NCBI RefSeq assembly: GCF_903652925.1 | Contig: NZ_CAHLAR010000017.1 | Span: 50,607-114,606 of the forward strand | Length of the DNA: 64,000 nucleotides | Source: Achromobacter anxifer | GTDB lineage: Bacteria > Pseudomonadota > Gammaproteobacteria > Burkholderiales > Burkholderiaceae_B | Direction: 5' to 3' | In this document: positions 10,473-18,947 of the stretch, piece after piece | Layout of the letters: the number at the start of each line of letters is the position of its first letter | How positions within the stretch are numbered: position 1 is the first letter of the stretch | Notes under the pieces: model-generated | Told to the model about the DNA's origin: nothing | What the model saw: the letters and a program-made list of their open reading frames with translations, nothing else | Databases searched by the model: none | Translations under genes and position numbers: made by a program

Positions 10473-10994
10473 TCAGTTGTCTTCTTCGCGTTGCTTGAAT
10501 TGGGTGGCGAAATTGCAGGGACGCTGGCTGCTGTCCAGCTGTTCGCGGATGATCTTCGCCCAGGCGGTCTCGCAGGCGTTGTTGGAGCCGGGCAGGCAGA
10601 AGATCAGCGTCTGGTTGGCCGAGCCGGCGAAGGCGCGCGACTGGATGGTGGAGCTGCCGATCTCGGTGTACGAAATCTGGCGGAACAGTTCGCCGAAGCC
10701 GGGGATCTCGCGGTCCAACAGCGGCCGAATGGCCTCCGGCGTGTGGTCGCGATGCGAGAAGCCCGTGCCGCCCGTGGTCAGGATGATCTGGACCTCGGGG
10801 TCGGCGATCCAGTCGCTGATGACGCGGCGGATCTGGTAGATGTCGTCCTTGACGATGTCGCGGCGCACGCACTGGTGGCCCGCATGCGCCAGGCTGTGGG
10901 CCAGCAGATTGCCGGAGGTGTCGTCGCCCGCGCTGCGGGTGTCGCTGACCGTCAGTACGGCGCAGGCCAGCGAAACAAGGCTTTCGTCGCTCAT
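10473..10994 (-). CDS. moaB: molybdenum cofactor biosynthesis protein MoaB (molybdopterin adenylyltransferase family)
   Basis: A 173-residue MoaB/Mog-fold protein. [18 protein letters not shown] and [14 protein letters not shown] are the characteristic molybdopterin-binding segments. It probably adenylylates molybdopterin before MoeA acts, since no separate mog gene is seen in the window. AGGAGAATCC stands before the ATG at 10994. A longer in-frame extension upstream lies over moaE and is not used. Confidence 0.9.
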   Translation of the reverse strand: MSDESLVSLACAVLTVSDTRSAGDDTSGNLLAHSLAHAGHQCVRRDIVKDDIYQIRRVISDWIADPEVQIILTTGGTGFSHRDHTPEAIRPLLDREIPGFGELFRQISYTEIGSSTIQSRAFAGSANQTLIFCLPGSNNACETAWAKIIREQLDSSQRPCNFATQFKQREEDN

Positions 10995-11007
10995 GGATTC
11001 TCCTCTT

Positions 11008-11475
11008 CTAGGCGGTGGTGTCTTCATCCCAGGACTGCGTGCGGTCCTGGTCGGATTGGCGTTGCTCCACCCAGAAGCTGCTGCCGCCCGCCAGGGTTTC
11101 GCGCTTCCAGAAGGGCGCGCGGGTCTTGAGCGCGTCGATGATGTATTCGCAGCCGCGGAAGGCGTCGCCGCGGTGGGCGCTGGCGGCGGCCACGAACACG
11201 ATCTGGGCATTGCGCGGCAACGCGCCCACCCGGTGCACGATGACCGTGCCGTCCAGGTTCCAGCGGGCGCGGGCGGTCGCGGCGATTTCCTCCAGCTCGC
11301 GTTCGCACATGCCCGGGTAGTGTTCGAGAAAGAGCGTGTCGGTGGGCGTGTCGGGCGCGTAGTCGCGCACATAGCCCACGAAGGTGACGATGCCGCCCAC
11401 GCCCGGGCCGGCGCTCTCACGCAGCGCGGCCGTGAGCGCGGCGCCGTCGAAATCGGCTTCCTGGACGCTGATCAT
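11008..11475 (-). CDS. moaE: molybdopterin synthase catalytic subunit
   Basis: A 155-residue large subunit of molybdopterin synthase, which converts cPMP to molybdopterin using sulfur carried on MoaD. The segments VGYVRDY, HYPGMCERELEEIA and IVHRVGAL are typical, and LKTRAPFWKRE holds the two conserved active-site lysines. ATG at 11475 is chosen because GGAGG lies nine bases before it; a TTG at 11484 overlapping the moaD stop has no usable spacing. Confidence 0.95.
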   Translation of the reverse strand: MISVQEADFDGAALTAALRESAGPGVGGIVTFVGYVRDYAPDTPTDTLFLEHYPGMCERELEEIAATARARWNLDGTVIVHRVGALPRNAQIVFVAAASAHRGDAFRGCEYIIDALKTRAPFWKRETLAGGSSFWVEQRQSDQDRTQSWDEDTTA

Positions 11476-11480
11476 GGCGT

Positions 11481-11732
11481 TCAACCTCCGGTGACGGGTT
11501 CGAATACCGCGACCTCGTCGCCCGCCCGGATGGGCGCGGACGGCTTGGAGTGGGTCTGGTTGATGGCCAGCTTCAGGCGCGCGGAGGGCGCCAGCTGGGG
11601 ATAGCGTTCGCCCAGCGCGGCAAGCAGCTGCGCGCCGGTGGACTCGCCTTCCAGGGGCCAGGCTTCGGAGCGCTTGCCGACCAGTTCGGCCACGCGCGCG
11701 AAGTAGAGAAGATTAATCGTTGCGCCATTCAC
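11481..11732 (-). CDS. moaD: molybdopterin synthase sulfur carrier subunit
   Basis: An 83-residue ubiquitin-like protein ending in VFEPVTGG; the C-terminal GG is thiocarboxylated to deliver sulfur to MoaE. The start is GTG at 11732 with AGGAGG well placed upstream, inside the last 20 bases of moaC. The activating enzyme MoeB is not encoded in the window. Confidence 0.93.
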   Translation of the reverse strand: MNGATINLLYFARVAELVGKRSEAWPLEGESTGAQLLAALGERYPQLAPSARLKLAINQTHSKPSAPIRAGDEVAVFEPVTGG

Positions 11733-12201
11733 CGCTTTTTCCTCCTGCCTTGTACTTAAGGCGAACTTGCTCGATGACGATGCCCTTGTCGGCAGCCTTG
11801 CACATGTCGTAGATGGTCAGCGCGGCGACGCTGCAGGCCATCATCGCTTCCATTTCCACGCCGGTCTTGTAGCTGGTGCGGCAGGTGGCCAGCACGTCGA
11901 TGCGATGCTCGGCGTCGTCCAGCGCGAACTCGACGCCGACGAAGGCCAGCGGCAGGCTGTGGCACAGCGGGATGGTGTCGGCGCAGCGCTTGGCTGCCAG
12001 GATGGCGGCGACGCGGGCGGTATTGAGGACCTCGCCCTTGCCCTGGCCCGGCTGGGTCAGGAGGCCATAGGCGACGGCGTTCATGCGCACGCTGGCGGTG
12101 GCGATGGCCACGCGTTCGGTGTCCGTCTTGGCGATGACGTCGACCATGCGGACCTGTCCGGCTTCATCCAGGTGGCTCAAGGTGGGGGCGGGCGTGGACA
12201 T
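11713..12201 (-). CDS. moaC: cyclic pyranopterin monophosphate synthase
   Basis: A 162-residue MoaC that turns the MoaA product into cPMP. PLCHSLPL and KTGVEMEAMMACSVAAL are the conserved substrate-binding and catalytic segments. It is the first gene of the minus-strand moaC-moaD-moaE-moaB-moeA operon. Its promoter should lie within 12202-12372, shared with the divergent gene at 12373, but no clear -35/-10 pair stands out. Confidence 0.96.
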   Translation of the reverse strand: MSTPAPTLSHLDEAGQVRMVDVIAKTDTERVAIATASVRMNAVAYGLLTQPGQGKGEVLNTARVAAILAAKRCADTIPLCHSLPLAFVGVEFALDDAEHRIDVLATCRTSYKTGVEMEAMMACSVAALTIYDMCKAADKGIVIEQVRLKYKAGGKSGEWRND

Positions 12202-12372
12202 GGGAATCGGGAGCGATAATTGTTAATGATTGAAAAGGGCGGTCCCGGCTGGCCGGGTTGGGGCCGCTGATACGCCTATGATAGACGAGCGGTGCAGGGG
12301 GCGCGATAATCGCGCCTGTAGTCATTAGAAGGACGGAAACGCAAGTCCTTCACACGTATCAGGAGACGCGCA

Positions 12373-15300
12373 ATGCCCTTGCGGATGCCCAAGCTTCGGT
12401 TAACCCGCCGGGTCGGCAAGATTCTTCTGGGTATCGTGGCATTCGTACTTATCCTTTTCGGGGTTGCCGCCTGGCAAGTCCCCAAAGTGCTGCACAACGT
12501 CCTGGTGCAGGACGTCTCCAAGATGATCGGGCGGGAAGTCTCCGTCGGCGACATCAGCTTCAATCCCTTCACGCTGACCGTCCGGGCGCGAGACTTGGCC
12601 GTGGCCCAGCCCGATTCGCAGACGCCGCTGCTGAAGCTGGCCGAGCTGGACGTCAGCGCGGCCTGGAGTTCCCTCTTCTGGTTTGCGCCGGTCGTGGACC
12701 GACTGACGCTGCGCGAGCCTAACATCGCCATCGTCCGCGAGGACGTCACGCGCTTCAATTTCTCTGATATTCAGCAACGAGTGGCCGAATTGTCGGCTGC
12801 CCAGCCCGAGGAACCGCCCAAGAAGCCCGACGAGGGGCTGCCGCGCTTCTCGCTGAACAACATGGTGATCGAGAACGGCACCATCACCCTGGACGACAAG
12901 GTCACCGGCCGCAAGCAGGTGGTGGACGAGCTGGGCGTGGGCGTGCCGTTCATCTCCACCTTCGGCTATGCCACCGACATCGACGTGCAGCCGCGCGTGC
13001 ACCTGCGCATCAACGGCAGTCCCTTCGACCTGAACGGCGTGGCCCGGCCCTTCGACGTGGTGCCGTCGTCCACGCTGCGCGTGGCCTTCAACGGCCTGCA
13101 ACTGGAAAAATGGGCGGACGTCTGGCCCATGCCGCTGCCCTTCAAGGTCGAGAGCGCGCTGCTGGATTCGAACCTGCAGGTCGTGTTCGAGCAGCCCAAG
13201 GACGCGCCACCCAAGATCCGGGTGGTGGGCGACCTGGGCCTGCGCCGGCTGGACCTGCGCGACACCACGGGCGAGAACCTCGCCGCCTGGAGCGCGCTGA
13301 CCGTTACCCGCCTGGAACTGGAGCCCATCGCGCGCCACGTCTACGTGGGCGAAGTCGGCCTGTGGGCGCCGCAGATCCACGTGCGGCGCTACGCCAATGA
13401 ACACCTGAACTGGCTGGACGTGGTGGCCGGGCTGAAGCGCCTGGGTGGTGTCGAACCGACCGCCACGCCCGTCGCCGACAAGCTGCGCAAGGCCAGCGGG
13501 CTCGATCCTGCCGCCAAGGCGGGGGACAAGACCGTTGCGGCTGCGGCGGCGCCGGGGGCTGCGGCCAAGGCGGCGGCGCCAGCAGCGGGCAAGGCGGCTG
13601 CGCCTGCGGCGACGAACGCGGCAGGCAAGGCAACAGCTGCCGAGTCTGCGTCCGCAGCAGCGAACGCAACAGGCAAGGCCGCGGCGTCCGCAGTGGCGGA
13701 TGCAGCAGACAAGACGTCTACGCCTGCGCCCGTAGCGGCGAATGCAAGCGCGAGCGCGGAATCCGGCGCCAAGGCCGCCGCGCCGGCCGCAGGCCCTGCA
13801 ACGGGCGCCGCTCCTGCCGCTTCGGCTTCCTCCGCCGCGCCGGCCACGTCATCCGCCGCAACGCCCGCGCCCCGCGCCGCTCCTGCCGGCACCGCTCCCG
13901 CGGCCCCCGCGACCGCCGACGCCGCACCCAAGCCCGAGGCGGCTCCCACGGAATGGAAGGTCGAGCTGGATGCCTTCAACCTGCACGAAGGCGAGGTCTA
14001 CGTCACGGACGCGGTCAGCAAGCTGGACTATGTGATGACCGGCCTGGCCGCTACGGTAGAGGGCGTGGCTCTGCCGCAGGTGCCGGACCAGCCCATCAAT
14101 CTGTGGCTGACCATGGACAACAGCACCGACGGCGGCTGGCTGCGCGCCAAGGGGCCGCTGGTCATACAGCCCTTGTCGCTGGAACTGGGCGTGCGTCTGG
14201 GCAATATCGCGCTGGCGCCGCTGGCACCGGCCGTGCGCAATGCCTCGCCGATGACGCTGCTGGACGGCCGCCTGGCCGCGGATGCGCAGATCCATGTGAA
14301 GGAAAAGAATGGCGCGGTGGACGCGTCGGCGACGGCCGTGCAGGCCGACCTGACGCAATTCAAGGCCCGCGACGAATCCCTCAAGCCCGCCCTGGACATC
14401 GCGCTGCAAAGCCTGCATGTGACCGCGGACCGCCTTGCCATGGGACCCGGCCAGAGCAACTTCACCCTGGCGGCGGCCGGCATCCAGGGCAACGGCAAGC
14501 TGGACCTGAAGGGGGCCTTCACGCCCCAGCCGCTGACGCTGAAAACCTCGGTGGATCTGTCCGAACTGAACGTCGCGTCCTTCGCGCCGTACGCGGCCTC
14601 CAGCCTGAATGCCACGGTGCGCGCCATCACGCTGGGCGCCAAGGGCAACGCGGAGTTCGCGGCGGCGGCCGGTTCGGCGCCGATGAAGGCCAGTTGGAAG
14701 GGCGGAGTCGAAGTCACGGGCGTGGACCTGCAAGACCGCGTCAACAACGACGACTTCCTCAACTGGAAGCGCCTGGGCTTCACCGGCATGGACATCTCGG
14801 TGGCGGGCGACAAGATCGGCGCCAAGCTGGGCGACATCGCGCTGGAGGACTTCTACGGCCGCGTGCTGCTCAATGCGCAGGGCCGCCTGAACGTCATGGA
14901 CCTTGTGGCGGCGCCCGGCCAGGCCGGTGGCTCCATCACCCAGGATACGCAGACGCCCGGCCGCAGCGCCGCGCCGGCGCCGGCGGCGGCTCCGGGCAAG
15001 GCGTCCGCCATGCCGGACATCTCGGTCAACAGCGTCACCCTGACGCGCGGCCGCATGACTTTCACGGACCGCTTCGTCAAGCCCAACTACGTGGCCGAGC
15101 TGTCCAGCGTCGAAGGCTCGATCACGGCGGTGTCGTCCACCAACCCGCAGCCCGCCAAGGTCAAGGTCACCGGCCGGGTCTACACCACTGCGCCGCTGTC
15201 TATCAGCGGCGTGGTGCAGCCTTTCGCCAAGTACCTGTCACTGGACTTGAAGGCCTCGGCCAAGGGCGTGGACCTGCCGCGCTTCAATACCTATTCCGCC

Positions 15301-16203
15301 AAGTACGTGGGCTATCCCATCAAGCGCGGCAAGCTGTCGGTGGACCTGGAATACAAGATCAAGGACCGCGCGCTGCAGGCCACCAACCACGTGGTGCTGA
15401 ACCAGCTGACCTTCGGCGACAAGACCAACAGCCCCGACGCGACCAAGCTGCCGGTGCTGTTGGCCGTGGCCCTGCTGAAGGATTCGCGCGGCAACATCGA
15501 CATCAACCTGCCGATTTCGGGCTCGCTGGACGATCCGGAGTTCTCGGTGGGCGGCATCGTGGTGCGGGTGCTGATGAACCTGGTGGTCAAGGCCGTCACC
15601 TCGCCCTTCAGCCTGCTGGCCTCGGCCTTCGGCGGCGGCGAGGAGCTGTCCTACGTGGAGTTCGCGCCCGGCAGCGCCGCGCTGACCGAGGACAGCCAGC
15701 AGCGCATCGACACGCTGATCAAGGCGCTGGTCGACCGTCCGGCCCTGAAGATGGATATCAGCGGCCGCGCCGATCCCAAGACCGACGTGGAAGGCCTGCG
15801 CCAGGCCTGGGTCGACGCCAAGATCCGCGCCGCCAAGGCTGCCGCCACCACGCCGCACGGCAAGAAGCCGAATCCCGCGGGCGTCGAGGTATCGGGCGCC
15901 GAGCGCGCCAAGTACCTGGAAGAGGTCTACGACGACACGGACCTCAAGGACAAGCCGCGCAATTTCATCGGCATGGCCAAGTCCGTGCCGCCCGAGCAGA
16001 TGGAGGAGATGCTGCGCGCCGCGGCGCCGGTCGGCGATGAGCAATTGCGCCAACTGGCCGATGCGCGCGCGCAGGCGGTTTATGAGAAGCTGCAAGCCCA
16101 GGAAGGACTCGCGGATCGCGTGTTCATCGTTGCGCCGCAACTGGACACGGATGGCATCAAGGATGAGGGGCTGCCCTCGCGCGTGGACTTCTCCCTGAAG
16201 TAA
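12373..16203 (+). CDS. large DUF748/AsmA-like envelope protein with OmpA-like C-terminal part and a long Ala-rich insert
   Basis: A 1276-residue protein anchored by one membrane segment (about residues 15-37, KILLGIVAFVLILFGVAAW). The bulk is the repetitive beta-rich DUF748 type, related in style to AsmA proteins thought to move lipids or support outer-membrane assembly. Residues about 376-526 are a low-complexity linker rich in Ala, Pro and Ser. The final 180 residues (from SYVEFAPGSAALTEDSQQRI) resemble the OmpA-like end seen in DUF748 proteins. AGGAG precedes the ATG. It is transcribed alone, followed by a hairpin at 16222. Exact function is unknown. Confidence 0.85.
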   Translation: MPLRMPKLRLTRRVGKILLGIVAFVLILFGVAAWQVPKVLHNVLVQDVSKMIGREVSVGDISFNPFTLTVRARDLAVAQPDSQTPLLKLAELDVSAAWSSLFWFAPVVDRLTLREPNIAIVREDVTRFNFSDIQQRVAELSAAQPEEPPKKPDEGLPRFSLNNMVIENGTITLDDKVTGRKQVVDELGVGVPFISTFGYATDIDVQPRVHLRINGSPFDLNGVARPFDVVPSSTLRVAFNGLQLEKWADVWPMPLPFKVESALLDSNLQVVFEQPKDAPPKIRVVGDLGLRRLDLRDTTGENLAAWSALTVTRLELEPIARHVYVGEVGLWAPQIHVRRYANEHLNWLDVVAGLKRLGGVEPTATPVADKLRKASGLDPAAKAGDKTVAAAAAPGAAAKAAAPAAGKAAAPAATNAAGKATAAESASAAANATGKAAASAVADAADKTSTPAPVAANASASAESGAKAAAPAAGPATGAAPAASASSAAPATSSAATPAPRAAPAGTAPAAPATADAAPKPEAAPTEWKVELDAFNLHEGEVYVTDAVSKLDYVMTGLAATVEGVALPQVPDQPINLWLTMDNSTDGGWLRAKGPLVIQPLSLELGVRLGNIALAPLAPAVRNASPMTLLDGRLAADAQIHVKEKNGAVDASATAVQADLTQFKARDESLKPALDIALQSLHVTADRLAMGPGQSNFTLAAAGIQGNGKLDLKGAFTPQPLTLKTSVDLSELNVASFAPYAASSLNATVRAITLGAKGNAEFAAAAGSAPMKASWKGGVEVTGVDLQDRVNNDDFLNWKRLGFTGMDISVAGDKIGAKLGDIALEDFYGRVLLNAQGRLNVMDLVAAPGQAGGSITQDTQTPGRSAAPAPAAAPGKASAMPDISVNSVTLTRGRMTFTDRFVKPNYVAELSSVEGSITAVSSTNPQPAKVKVTGRVYTTAPLSISGVVQPFAKYLSLDLKASAKGVDLPRFNTYSAKYVGYPIKRGKLSVDLEYKIKDRALQATNHVVLNQLTFGDKTNSPDATKLPVLLAVALLKDSRGNIDINLPISGSLDDPEFSVGGIVVRVLMNLVVKAVTSPFSLLASAFGGGEELSYVEFAPGSAALTEDSQQRIDTLIKALVDRPALKMDISGRADPKTDVEGLRQAWVDAKIRAAKAAATTPHGKKPNPAGVEVSGAERAKYLEEVYDDTDLKDKPRNFIGMAKSVPPEQMEEMLRAAAPVGDEQLRQLADARAQAVYEKLQAQEGLADRVFIVAPQLDTDGIKDEGLPSRVDFSLK

Positions 16204-16221
16204 ACCAGGCTGGTCCTTTTG

Positions 16222-16255
16222 GGGCGGCGCAAGGCCGCCCTGGTCCGGCTTTTTT
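16222..16255 (+). terminator. probable terminator after the DUF748 gene
   Basis: GGGCGGC (16222-16228) pairs with GCCGCCC (16234-16240) over a GCAAG loop. A T6 run starts at 16250, somewhat far from the stem, so efficiency is uncertain. Confidence 0.45.
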
Positions 16256-16270
16256 GCCAGGAGATTCTCG

Positions 16271-17149
16271 ATGAATGACCAGGACGCGCACTTCGACAGC
16301 CTGCTTCCGCCCCTGAGGCTGGACCGGCGGGGCTTCATCGCCACCACGGTGGCGACCGGATTTTCGCTGGCGGCCGGCCAGGCCGTGGCGCAGACTGCGA
16401 TCGCCACGGACGCCAATGGCCTCGTGGCCGGCAAGATCAGCATTCCGGTGCAGGACGGCAAGATGCCCGCGTATCGCGCGGCGCCGCAGGGCAAGAAGGA
16501 CTTGCCCACCGTGCTGGTGGTGTCGGAGATTTTCGGTGTGCACGAGTACATCCAGGACGTGTGCCGCCGGCTGGCCCACCAGGGCTACCTGGCCATCGCG
16601 CCGGAGCTGTTCGCGCGCCAGGGCGATCCCTCCAAGTACACCGACATCCCCAAGCTGCAGGCGGAAATCATCGGCAAGGTGCCGGATGCGCAGGTGACGT
16701 CCGACCTGGACGCGACCGCGGCCTGGGCCGCGTCCAACGGCGGCAATCCGGACCGGCTGGGCATCGTGGGCTTCTGCTGGGGCGGCCGCCAGGTCTGGCT
16801 GTACGCCGCCCACAACCCGAAGCTGAGGGCGGGCGCGGCCTGGTACGGCCAACTGGGAGGGCAGCCGTCCGAGTTGAAACCCAAGTCCGTGCTGAGCCAG
16901 GTCAACCAGTTGAAGGCGAAGGTGCTGGGCGCCTATGGCGGCAAGGACGCGGGGATACCGATGACGGACGTGGACAAGATGCGACTGGAGCTGGCCGAGG
17001 GGCCGGCGGCGGCAAAGGGTTCGCGGATCGACGTGTATCCGGACGCGCCGCATGCGTTCCATGCGGATTACCGGCCGTCTTATCGGAAGGCGGAGGCGGA
17101 GCAGGCTTGGACGCGGATGTTGGATTGGTTCAAGCAGAATGGGCTTTGA
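16271..17149 (+). CDS. Tat-exported dienelactone hydrolase family protein
   Basis: A 292-residue alpha/beta hydrolase of the dienelactone hydrolase type. The nucleophile is C169 in GFCWGG, with D226 (GGKDAGIP) and H261 (DAPHAFHADY) completing the Cys-Asp-His triad. The N-terminus has a twin-arginine signal (LDRRGFIATT, R19-R20, then a hydrophobic run ending AVAQT), so the protein is probably periplasmic. AGGAG lies just upstream of the ATG. The substrate is unknown; no aromatic degradation genes are nearby. Confidence 0.88.
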   Translation: MNDQDAHFDSLLPPLRLDRRGFIATTVATGFSLAAGQAVAQTAIATDANGLVAGKISIPVQDGKMPAYRAAPQGKKDLPTVLVVSEIFGVHEYIQDVCRRLAHQGYLAIAPELFARQGDPSKYTDIPKLQAEIIGKVPDAQVTSDLDATAAWAASNGGNPDRLGIVGFCWGGRQVWLYAAHNPKLRAGAAWYGQLGGQPSELKPKSVLSQVNQLKAKVLGAYGGKDAGIPMTDVDKMRLELAEGPAAAKGSRIDVYPDAPHAFHADYRPSYRKAEAEQAWTRMLDWFKQNGL

Positions 17150-17297
17150 GGGGGTTTAGATTACGTAGGTAGTAGTTGATCTACGTAGGTGATTCTTTGC
17201 TTCGTTGATCTGAGCGAGTGTTGGTAGGTAGGTGCAGGTCTTCGTCGGCCATGCCCTGGTCTTCGTGGGGCCAGGGTCTTCGTAGGTCGCCCATCGC

Positions 17298-17443
17298 CGC
17301 GGGCGGCGTGGCGGTGAGCGCCCACGATTGCGGTCCGGCGCGCCGGCGCCGGACTTCCCCTTCGTCATCCTCGTCCAGGCCTTCGGCCTTCCCTTCGGAT
17401 TCCCTCGGGCGCATCGAGGTTGCTCACCGCCACGCCGCCCGCG
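17298..17443 (+). repeat. repeat element A, 146 bp with perfect 22-bp terminal inverted repeats
   Basis: Positions 17298-17319 are exactly reverse-complementary to 17422-17443 (arm starts CGCGGGCGGCGTGG). The interior holds a further stem (TCCGGCG / CGCCGGA around 17340) and shares several blocks with element B read on the other strand, including ACGATTGCGGTCCGG, CCGGACTTCCCC, TCGTCATCCTCGT and TTCGGATTCCCTCGGGC. The whole can fold into one long cruciform or RNA hairpin. It has no coding capacity of note and no obvious target-site duplication. Confidence 0.8.
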
Positions 17444-17514
17444 ACGACGGGCTGCCGCTATCTTGGCTTGTGGCGCTGCTGGAGCCGTGGTCGGGGGGGA
17501 GGCTTGGGCTGCCC

Positions 17515-17548
17515 GTACTTTTCGGCCGCGCGGGCGGCCGAAAAGTAC
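17515..17548. repeat. perfect 14-bp inverted repeat (stable hairpin)
   Basis: GTACTTTTCGGCCG at 17515-17528 is matched exactly by CGGCCGAAAAGTAC at 17535-17548, with a 6-base loop CGCGGG. It could act as a bidirectional transcript-end structure, but the T runs lie inside the stem rather than after it, so it is not a classical terminator. Confidence 0.65.
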
Positions 17549-17760
17549 ATACGTGATTTATTTGAGCGTGATGGTGGTCGCTGGCGCGATCGCATCGATT
17601 GGTTTTCTGGCGTCGCCGTTCAGGGGGGAGGGGCGGTGGTTTGGAAGTGGAACGGTCCAGCGTGGGATGGAGGTAGCGCGGGAGCCTGGAGTAAAAATGT
17701 GATTGCGCGAACGCGCTTCGCCTATCCAGCATAGGAGCGCAGCATTCGACGCAAAACGGC

Positions 17761-18009
17761 GCGTAAGCCCCCAAAGGCCGCCCGCGCGGCCGGCGGGGGG
17801 CGGGCCCCGCAAGATCTTCTGCCGCACCACCACCGGCGGCAAGAATCCCAAGTCGACAACTCGCCAAACGCGCGCAGCGTCATCACCAACCGCAAGACCC
17901 AGCGTAAGCCCCCAAAGGCCGCCCGCGCGGCCGGCCGGGGGCGGGCCCCGCAAGATCCTTCGCCACTCCTCAACCGGCGGCAAGAGCCCTAAGCACGCGA
18001 CTCGCCCCA
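17761..18009. repeat. direct repeat pair, about 108 bp each, 141-bp offset
   Basis: Copy 1 (17761-17868) and copy 2 (17902-18009) both begin GCGTAAGCCCCCAAAGGCC and continue nearly identically through the GGGCCCCGCAAGATC block, then diverge slightly around a shared ACCGGCGGCAAGA. The 33-bp spacer is unrelated. Each copy contains short GC-rich inverted repeats. This is a tandem duplication of a small intergenic unit. Confidence 0.75.
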
Positions 18010-18035
18010 GCACCCGAAAAGATTCAACCATCAGA

Positions 18036-18200
18036 GCCTGTCGCGGCGGCGGCCGGGGTGGCGCGGGGCGTCGATAAGCCCGAGGGAATCCGAAGGCAGC
18101 CGCCGCAGGCGGCAACGAGGATGACGACGGGGAAGTCCGGAGCGAAGGCTCCGGACCGCAATCGTTGCCCCGCGCCACCCCGGCCGCCGCCGCGACAGGC
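18036..18200 (-). repeat. repeat element B, 165 bp with perfect 34-bp terminal inverted repeats
   Basis: Positions 18036-18069 are an exact reverse complement of 18167-18200 (arm starts GCCTGTCGCGGCGGCGGCC). Read on the minus strand, the interior matches the conserved blocks of element A in the same order, so A and B are diverged members of one family in opposite orientation. The arms of A and B differ from each other in sequence, although each is perfect within its own element. Confidence 0.8.
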
Positions 18201-18278
18201 GTCTTAAGAACTGAAATCGTCCCTGAACCAAATCAGACACGTCCCAGAACCCGAACCTGCCCCAAACCACAGAAACCC

Positions 18279-18701
18279 CTATTGCGCCGCCTCCCCCGGC
18301 AACCCATCACTAACCTCCGCCAACGCATTCTTCATATCCTCATACCCCATCACCCGCTCATTCTGAAAGCTGCCCAGCACCCCCCGGCAGCCATCCACCC
18401 CCGAGCGCTTCATGTCTTCCATCATCGTCTTCCCCTGCGCCTGCCCCTTCTGGAACTGCGCGTCATACCCGGCGGCGGAGAATTCGTATTCCTGGGCGTA
18501 CTTCAGCAGGTTCTTGCGGGAGTTGGCCTGGTGTTCGGCCAGGTCGGGTTCGGAGGCGCCGCAGGCGCGGGCGGCGCCGTTGGAGGCGCCAGCGGCCTCG
18601 ACGAAGGAATCGTATTGGGCCTGTTCCGCGGCATCCGGAGCCGCCCAGGCCGTGGCGGCCGAGGCCAGCGTCAGGGCCAGGCCGGTCAAGATCTTGCGCA
18701 T
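18279..18701 (-). CDS. small secreted protein of unknown function
   Basis: A 140-residue protein with a clear Sec signal peptide (MRKILTGLALTLASAATAWA, cleavage likely after AWA). The mature part is polar and probably helical, with two cysteines (in ARACGAS and DGCRGV) that could form one disulfide. GGAGATAGACCG precedes the ATG at 18701. I do not recognise the family. It stands alone, divergent from the peroxiredoxin gene. Confidence 0.75.
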   Translation of the reverse strand: MRKILTGLALTLASAATAWAAPDAAEQAQYDSFVEAAGASNGAARACGASEPDLAEHQANSRKNLLKYAQEYEFSAAGYDAQFQKGQAQGKTMMEDMKRSGVDGCRGVLGSFQNERVMGYEDMKNALAEVSDGLPGEAAQ

Positions 18702-18947
18702 CGGTCTATCTCCATATGGAGCCCGCCAGCGCCAGGAAAACTGCGCGCGCGGGCGATGATTGCTATCACCACATTATGGCAATCAGCCATTTCGGACCAG
18801 TGTAGGCGCGGTATGGAGTCGTTTCAGACTGTGCGTCTTTCTTTCCCGCGCCCCTGCCGGCCAGCACGGCGGCCGCGCAGGAACTATGATGGAGGCTGTG
18901 GGGCGCTCCTGCCCCAGTGCATTGCCCCTATATCCCTGGAGATCTAC

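Larger units (their letters stand above)
17150..18278. other. 1.1 kb gene-free region packed with nested repeats
   Basis: No frame here has both a ribosome binding site and a recognisable protein; short open frames are by-products of high GC. From left to right it contains two TACGTAGGT copies (17162, 17182), three GGTCTTCGT copies (17237, 17258, 17275), an element with 22-bp terminal inverted repeats, a perfect 14-bp hairpin, a 108-bp direct repeat pair, and a second element with 34-bp terminal inverted repeats. The region separates the plus-strand hydrolase gene from a minus-strand small secreted protein gene. Its origin is unknown. Confidence 0.7.

Noticed and set aside
17218-18178. Several overlapping open frames in the repeat nest
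   Set aside because: No ribosome binding sites, no agreement with known families, and the repeats appear in both orientations and several frames.
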